Source of the DNA: Chitinophagaceae bacterium | Lineage (GTDB): Bacteria > Bacteroidota > Bacteroidia > Chitinophagales > Chitinophagaceae | Reading direction: 5' to 3' | DNA: 33,509 bases | Assembly: GCA_025351145.1 (NCBI GenBank) | Contig: JANXWM010000605.1 | Coordinates: forward strand, 1 to 33,509 | Shown: piece by piece, positions 29,389 to 33,509 of the stretch | How positions within the stretch are numbered: the first letter of the stretch is position 1 | How the letters are laid out: each line of letters begins with the position of its first letter | The notes under the pieces: generated by a model | Seen by the model: only the letters and a program-made list of their open reading frames with translations | Told to the model about the DNA's origin: nothing | Databases searched by the model: none | Made by a program: the position numbers and the translations under genes

Positions 29389-29628
29389 ATGTATAGTGAT
29401 TATGATCCACATGAAATAAAACTCGCCCATGAAATCTCGGAAACGCTCAATGACCAGAACTCCCTGGCACTCCACCTGCAGTATGTGCGCAAGTTCAAAG
29501 AAGGGTATCTGCGAAAGATTCTCAACAAAGTGATGTCGCTTGATGAAAAGAAGATTCGGAAAAACAGAGCAGCACTGTATACCTTTTTAGTTAACCAGGG
29601 TGCAAGCCATGGCAGTGCTGGGGATTAG
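29389..29628 (+). CDS. Small hypothetical protein coupled to the RuvC-like gene
   Basis: 79-aa ORF whose 3' end overlaps the start of the next gene; basic helical composition. Confidence 0.7.
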   Translation: MYSDYDPHEIKLAHEISETLNDQNSLALHLQYVRKFKEGYLRKILNKVMSLDEKKIRKNRAALYTFLVNQGASHGSAGD

Positions 29629-30082
29629 TACGAACACACGGCTCCTGGGGTTGGCAATTATCAATAGGAATGGTTTAGCAGAGTACTCAATTCGTCTGTA
29701 TAAATCTTCCTGGTCGCCGTCGAAAGCAAACCTGATGATCACCAGCCTGGAGCCGTGTGTGCGGAGATACTCTATCAAAAAAGTTGTTTTGTCAATACCG
29801 CCTGTACATCACCAAACAAAAGAATTCAATAATCTGATTTCTTGTTTCAAAGCATACTTCGCAGAGTTGCATATCCCGGTGTACACAGAAACAGGTGTAG
29901 CACTGAATCGACTTTGTTTGGAGCATGGCAAGAAAACGAAAAAAGCCATCATGAAATCGCTGGTTGAACGATTCCCTGAATTGCGCTTATGTTATCAAAA
30001 GGAACTGCGGAATAAAAACAAATATTATGTGAAGTTATTTGAGGCAGTTGGGGTGGCAGTCCTCCATGAAACAGTGAAATAA
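29609..30082 (+). CDS. RuvC/RNase H-fold-like protein with altered catalytic positions
   Basis: MAVLGISTNTRLLGLAIINRNGLAEYSIRLYKSSW ... IKKVVLSIPP ... YYVKLFEAVGVAVLHE matches the RuvC strand pattern. Track start is 29600; MAVLG at 29609 is an alternative start. Confidence 0.65.
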   Translation: MAVLGISTNTRLLGLAIINRNGLAEYSIRLYKSSWSPSKANLMITSLEPCVRRYSIKKVVLSIPPVHHQTKEFNNLISCFKAYFAELHIPVYTETGVALNRLCLEHGKKTKKAIMKSLVERFPELRLCYQKELRNKNKYYVKLFEAVGVAVLHETVK

Positions 30083-30088
30083 TGCAAC

Positions 30089-30114
30089 AAAGACAGGGCT
30101 CCCGCTCTGTCTTT
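30089..30114 (+). terminator. Terminator-like hairpin
   Basis: AAAGACAG...CTGTCTTT followed by TG, directly after the RuvC-like gene. Confidence 0.65.
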
Positions 30115-30115
30115 T

Positions 30116-30158
30116 GTTATCCCCCATGTTTGCGTATTAGACAAATTTCCCTCCCTTA
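30116..30158 (+). promoter_or_regulatory. Element-wide operator/leader motif, copy C
   Basis: GTTATCCCCCATGTTTGCGTATTAGACAAATTTCCCTCCCTTA, 64 bp upstream of the ArdC-like gene. Confidence 0.75.
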
Positions 30159-30222
30159 CAGAACCTCTCTGACTTACATACACTGCTCTATGAAATAAGT
30201 TCATTCACAAAAATTATCTACT

Positions 30223-31140
30223 ATGCAAACAAACAACACGCGTGATGTGTACACGCTGGTGACGAACCAAATCATTGCACAATTAGAAAAGGGTGTAATC
30301 CCCTGGCGCAAGCCCTGGAAAGAAGCGGGCATGCCGCAGAACCTGGTTTCTAAACGGCCATACCGCGGTATCAATCTCTGGCTCCTGGCATGTTTAGGAT
30401 ATACCACGAATCTCTTTCTGACCCATAACCAGCTGACGCAAATTGGTGGCAAGGTGAAGAAGGGTGAAAAGGGCCATTTAGTGGTTTTTTGGAAAGTGGT
30501 TGATAATACAAAGGAAGAAAAAGAAGCAGCAACGGATACAGCAAAGAAAACAACCTTGCTGCGGTATTACTGGGTGTTTAACGTGGAGCAATGTCAAGAC
30601 ATCACCGGCTACCTCATTGAATCTCCTGAGCAGTTTAATCACGTGATTTTGCCCTGCGAAAATGTGGTATCAAGCATGCCCCATCAACCGGCCATCCAGT
30701 TCAAAGAACCTGATGCCTATTACCATCCCGGCAAAGATTTCATCAACATGCCGAAGATGAAAACGTTTATCAATTCAGAAGCCTATTATGCAACACTTTT
30801 CCATGAGCTGGTACACAGTACCGGACACAAAAGCCGGTTGGATCGCAAAGAAGTGCAGTCCATGACACCCTTTGGATCAGACATTTATTCAACCGAAGAA
30901 ATTGTTGCTGAGCTGGGTACCTGTTATCTGACATCTCTCACTGGTATTGCACCAATGACGTTTGAGAACAATGCTGCCTATATCCAAGGCTGGATTGAAC
31001 GGTTACAAAATAACCCCAGTGTCATTGTCTATGCCTCTACGCAAGCGCAAAAAGCTACAGATTATATCTTGAATGTGCAGCCGGAAGAAACGGAAAGTGA
31101 GGTGACAGAATCAGATGCGACGGTTGAAGCGACTGCCTAA
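30223..31140 (+). CDS. ArdC-like antirestriction protein (ArdC N-terminal ssDNA-binding region plus zincin)
   Basis: YTLVTNQIIAQLEKGVIPWRKPW...SKRPYRGINLWLL...YYWVFNVEQC...ALFHELVHSTGHKSRLDR (HExxH). Confidence 0.93.
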   Translation: MQTNNTRDVYTLVTNQIIAQLEKGVIPWRKPWKEAGMPQNLVSKRPYRGINLWLLACLGYTTNLFLTHNQLTQIGGKVKKGEKGHLVVFWKVVDNTKEEKEAATDTAKKTTLLRYYWVFNVEQCQDITGYLIESPEQFNHVILPCENVVSSMPHQPAIQFKEPDAYYHPGKDFINMPKMKTFINSEAYYATLFHELVHSTGHKSRLDRKEVQSMTPFGSDIYSTEEIVAELGTCYLTSLTGIAPMTFENNAAYIQGWIERLQNNPSVIVYASTQAQKATDYILNVQPEETESEVTESDATVEATA

Positions 31141-31157
31141 GTTTGTGTAATAATTAC

Positions 31158-31186
31158 AAAACCTGAAATATTTATTTTCAGGTTTT
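31158..31186 (+). terminator. Rho-independent terminator after the ArdC-like gene
   Basis: AAAACCTGAAA-TATTTAT-TTTCAGGTTTT TTTG. Confidence 0.75.
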
Positions 31187-31282
31187 TTGTTTTGATTCCT
31201 AAAGACTCTTTAAGAGTATAATACTTTTGAATATAGTGTGAGTTTGATGACCTTTTTTCTAATCTTTTCATCCATAAAAAAA

Positions 31283-31306
31283 CTTAGTGAAAGTTGTTTC
31301 ACTAAG
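31283..31306 (-). terminator. Terminator-like hairpin on the minus strand
   Basis: CTTAGTGAAA-CAAC-TTTCACTAAG followed by TTTTTTTATGG on the minus strand, downstream of the 31455-32105 gene. Confidence 0.6.
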
Positions 31307-31454
31307 CTTTAAGAAAACTTATTACTAGAAGATTTAAAAATGGAAATGGTTAAATAGTATAATACAAATTAAAAGTGCATGATAATACACATAAAAAAGC
31401 TCTATTATTTCCACTGTTAAAGGCCCATAAATACTCAGCCTTTTCTTATCATAT

Positions 31455-32105
31455 TTAAAATGATTTCCCTTTTATTGTAGATTCAAATTTCATTTTAGCG
31501 TCCACTTTCAAAATTCTTTGATTTTCTTTTTCATGCATTTTAGTCCATTTGATCGCGATTTGTTGAAAGTTAACATAAGCTCTCCTGTCAACATTACGTT
31601 GTTTGTAATCAACATAGCTTTCTGTCCATTTAAAGAAAGATATAAGATTAAACCCGTCGTCATCATAACAAATTTGTTCATCAAAAACTTCCTTATAAAT
31701 ACCAATTGCCATTCTTTCATAAAAATTAAATATTTTAATGACAATTTTCTTCAATCGAATTTCTTCTTCTGGAGTTAATTTTTCCTCTTCTAAAATCTCA
31801 AGTAATTTTTTTTCTTTTGTGAATTCAAAAAAGTCTTTCTTGAAAAAATCTTTAAGTTCCCACAGCAAAGGATGCAATTCGTGACTGATATTTTGCAGGC
31901 TAAAATCCATTGCCGCCTTTCTTTTACTATAATGTAGATTAATCCTTATCTGAAAATAAACTAACAATACTCCCAAAAAAACAAAGTAGAAACCAATAAC
32001 CGTAAGATATTCAGGCAAAAGAAAATTAATAAATTTAGGTAATAACCACATAATTCCTATCGCAATAGCTGATAATGATATTAAGTATATTAATATTCTC
32101 CGCAT
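31455..32105 (-). CDS. Membrane-anchored protein, DUF4760-like
   Basis: Two N-terminal TM segments (ILIYLISLSAIAIGIMWLL, LTVIGFYFVFLGVLLVYFQI), then a helical cytoplasmic region. Confidence 0.75.
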   Translation of the reverse strand: MRRILIYLISLSAIAIGIMWLLPKFINFLLPEYLTVIGFYFVFLGVLLVYFQIRINLHYSKRKAAMDFSLQNISHELHPLLWELKDFFKKDFFEFTKEKKLLEILEEEKLTPEEEIRLKKIVIKIFNFYERMAIGIYKEVFDEQICYDDDGFNLISFFKWTESYVDYKQRNVDRRAYVNFQQIAIKWTKMHEKENQRILKVDAKMKFESTIKGKSF

Positions 32106-32138
32106 ATTGTCAATTTAGATACAATAAGTTTATTTAGG

Positions 32139-32501
32139 TTATTCTTTCTTTTCTTGGTTCTCAATATATTTCATCAACAATTTGTTGTGCTCCGTTATAG
32201 TATCAAGAGTTGTGCGAACCGTTTCGAGGAATTCTTTTTGGTAGGTATAAAAATTTTCAATGTTTCCTTGCAAGGTGCCATGCACAGTTCCAAAGTTAAC
32301 GATGGCTGGTTCACTGCTTAAAATATCAACTGGCGAAACACCCAGCTCTTTTGCTACTCTTGCAAGTAATTCAGCAGTGAGTTTCGTTTGATTGGTTTCA
32401 ATACGAGAATAGGTGTTTTGCGCTATATCCAATCTGTTGGCCATATGCTCTTGGGAAAATCCGCGAATCTCCCGAATCATCTTAATCTTCTCTCCGTACA
32501 T
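32139..32501 (-). CDS. XRE-family HTH transcriptional regulator with C-terminal coiled coil
   Basis: GEKIKMIREIRGFSQEHMANRLDIAQNTYSRIETNQTKLTAELLARVAKELGVSPVDILS. Confidence 0.93.
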   Translation of the reverse strand: MYGEKIKMIREIRGFSQEHMANRLDIAQNTYSRIETNQTKLTAELLARVAKELGVSPVDILSSEPAIVNFGTVHGTLQGNIENFYTYQKEFLETVRTTLDTITEHNKLLMKYIENQEKKE

Positions 32502-32525
32502 GAAATATTTTTTCTAAAAGTAACA

Positions 32526-32550
32526 CAAACTGGATAAAGTATCCAATTTG
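32526..32550. promoter_or_regulatory. Dyad upstream of the XRE gene, candidate autoregulatory operator
   Basis: CAAACTGGATA-AAG-TATCCAATTTG: 10 of 11 arm positions complementary. Confidence 0.55.
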
Positions 32551-32605
32551 TGGATAGGAAATTTGCATAAGGAATGAAACCTTTGAGAACACATACTAAA
32601 GCTAT

Positions 32606-33265
32606 ATGCGAAAAAATAAACCCTGCCTCTTATTATTTTCAGTACCAACCCCGATTCATCATCTTTTAAATAAATTAACCGTGAAAACTATACTGTTATT
32701 ATTTATGGCTGCTGTAGTTGCCTGTATTATTTCATGTGGAGGCAGTGCTAAAACAGTTACGCCTCCAAATAACGGCAGCGGTGGGAACAATAACCCTCCA
32801 CCACCTGTACCTAAAACGTTATCGTTTGGAGTGGATAGCCTGGTCAAAGATTTTGCTGTTCCAAAAGGGAAAGATACCGTGCAGGGTTCATTTTTAATAT
32901 TTTCTCCTGACACGAGCGCAATAATAACTTTAAACCGGGTGTATGCCTTGTTTGCGGATTCCACTACGACAAACACACTCACCCACTCTGTCATCCATTT
33001 GGTTAATAAAAAAACTGGTAGTGCAGTTGAATACCCTGTAACAAATGACCCCTCGCATACTGACGTGATAAACGCTATCCCCCAGCTTTCTGTTATTGAT
33101 GCTGAATTAGAACGTGGCACTACTTATAGCATGTATTTTACTGGCACTTCTCAACAAGTTGGTACCAATCAATTGTTGATTTTTTGTGATTATTCGCTAA
33201 ACGGTTTTAAAATGGCTCTGGGTGATAATGTAAATGTATACGGCCAAAGAGTTACTACATACTAA
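32606..33265 (+). CDS. Lipoprotein of unknown function
   Basis: Hydrophobic segment and lipobox-like region (LLLFMAAVVACIISCGG) followed by a Pro/Asn/Gly linker; the true start may be the internal GTG before KTILLLF. Confidence 0.75.
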   Translation: MRKNKPCLLLFSVPTPIHHLLNKLTVKTILLLFMAAVVACIISCGGSAKTVTPPNNGSGGNNNPPPPVPKTLSFGVDSLVKDFAVPKGKDTVQGSFLIFSPDTSAIITLNRVYALFADSTTTNTLTHSVIHLVNKKTGSAVEYPVTNDPSHTDVINAIPQLSVIDAELERGTTYSMYFTGTSQQVGTNQLLIFCDYSLNGFKMALGDNVNVYGQRVTTY

Positions 33266-33316
33266 TGAATTACGTTACTTAGTCAAATTGTTATAGTCTC
33301 TAATTAAAAAAGCTTT

Positions 33317-33509
33317 ATGAGAATAAATCAATCGTTACTATTATCCCTTGCAGTATCCCATTTCCAAAGTGCTACCAGCAATACGAAGCAAACGAATAAG
33401 CTCTTTCTGCGTAATTACTTAACGGGAGTAACGAAGCTAAAAAGCATCGGAGCACTCTGTTTTTTATTCTTTATATGTTCAAGTAGTACCGTCGGCGCAC
33501 AAACCTGGC
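33317..33509 (+). CDS. Secreted protein, partial (runs off the right edge)
   Basis: Open frame from ATG 33317: MRINQSLLLSLAVSHFQ...KSIGALCFLFFICSSSTVGAQTW; the late hydrophobic stretch plus AQT resembles a signal-peptide cleavage site. Confidence 0.55.
   Translation, partial: MRINQSLLLSLAVSHFQSATSNTKQTNKLFLRNYLTGVTKLKSIGALCFLFFICSSSTVGAQTW

Noticed and set aside
18971-30158. Repeated TAGACAAATTTCCCTCCCTTA motif considered as a CRISPR-like array
   Set aside because: Copies are kilobases apart upstream of genes with no regular spacers, so it is a regulatory family and not CRISPR.
31215-31364. Direct repeat AGTATAATAC (31215-31224 and 31355-31364), considered as att-site half
   Set aside because: Too short and AT-rich; no matching copy recognised near the left side of the element, so boundaries cannot be assigned.
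32659-33120. 153-aa minus-strand ORF
   Set aside because: Antisense to a lipoprotein gene with signal sequence and linker.

Overview
Bacteroidota-type DNA (probably Chitinophagaceae-like, judged from protein style only) with three segments. (i) 1-2.1 kb: edge of an accessory module, with a truncated P-loop NTPase open at the left edge (absent from the ORF track) and a divergent XRE regulator. (ii) 2.1-12.7 kb: a minus-strand operon with a coiled-coil/outer-membrane-like protein, a 1277-aa YD/RHS-shell protein, a cysteine-free peroxiredoxin/GPx-fold-like protein, an RHS-core protein with a variable metallopeptidase-like C-terminus, and a small lipoprotein that may be its immunity protein. (iii) About 12.8-31.2 kb: an integrative element with two paralogous TraG/VirD4-like ATPases (one with a nuclease-like tail), a large serine recombinase, two small XRE proteins, a degenerate ImmA-like protein, a RuvC-fold-like protein and an ArdC-like antirestriction protein. 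The element carries repeated copies of an operator/leader motif (core TAGACAAATTTCCCTCCCTTA) upstream of several genes. The best candidate for a new system is the AT-rich minus-strand pair at 22359-28359. It encodes a 1709-aa protein that I read as [STAS-like?]-GHKL ATPase-PRTase-like-PRTase-like-GHKL ATPase, overlapping by 29 nt a 299-aa protein with a CAP12/Pycsar-type TIR-like C-terminus and a pseudo-receiver-like N-terminus. I propose it as a defence or signalling system; this is inferred from motifs and not demonstrated. An orphan motif copy, preceded by what looks like the degenerate 3' tail of a second serine recombinase (22111-22257), marks the edge of this cargo.
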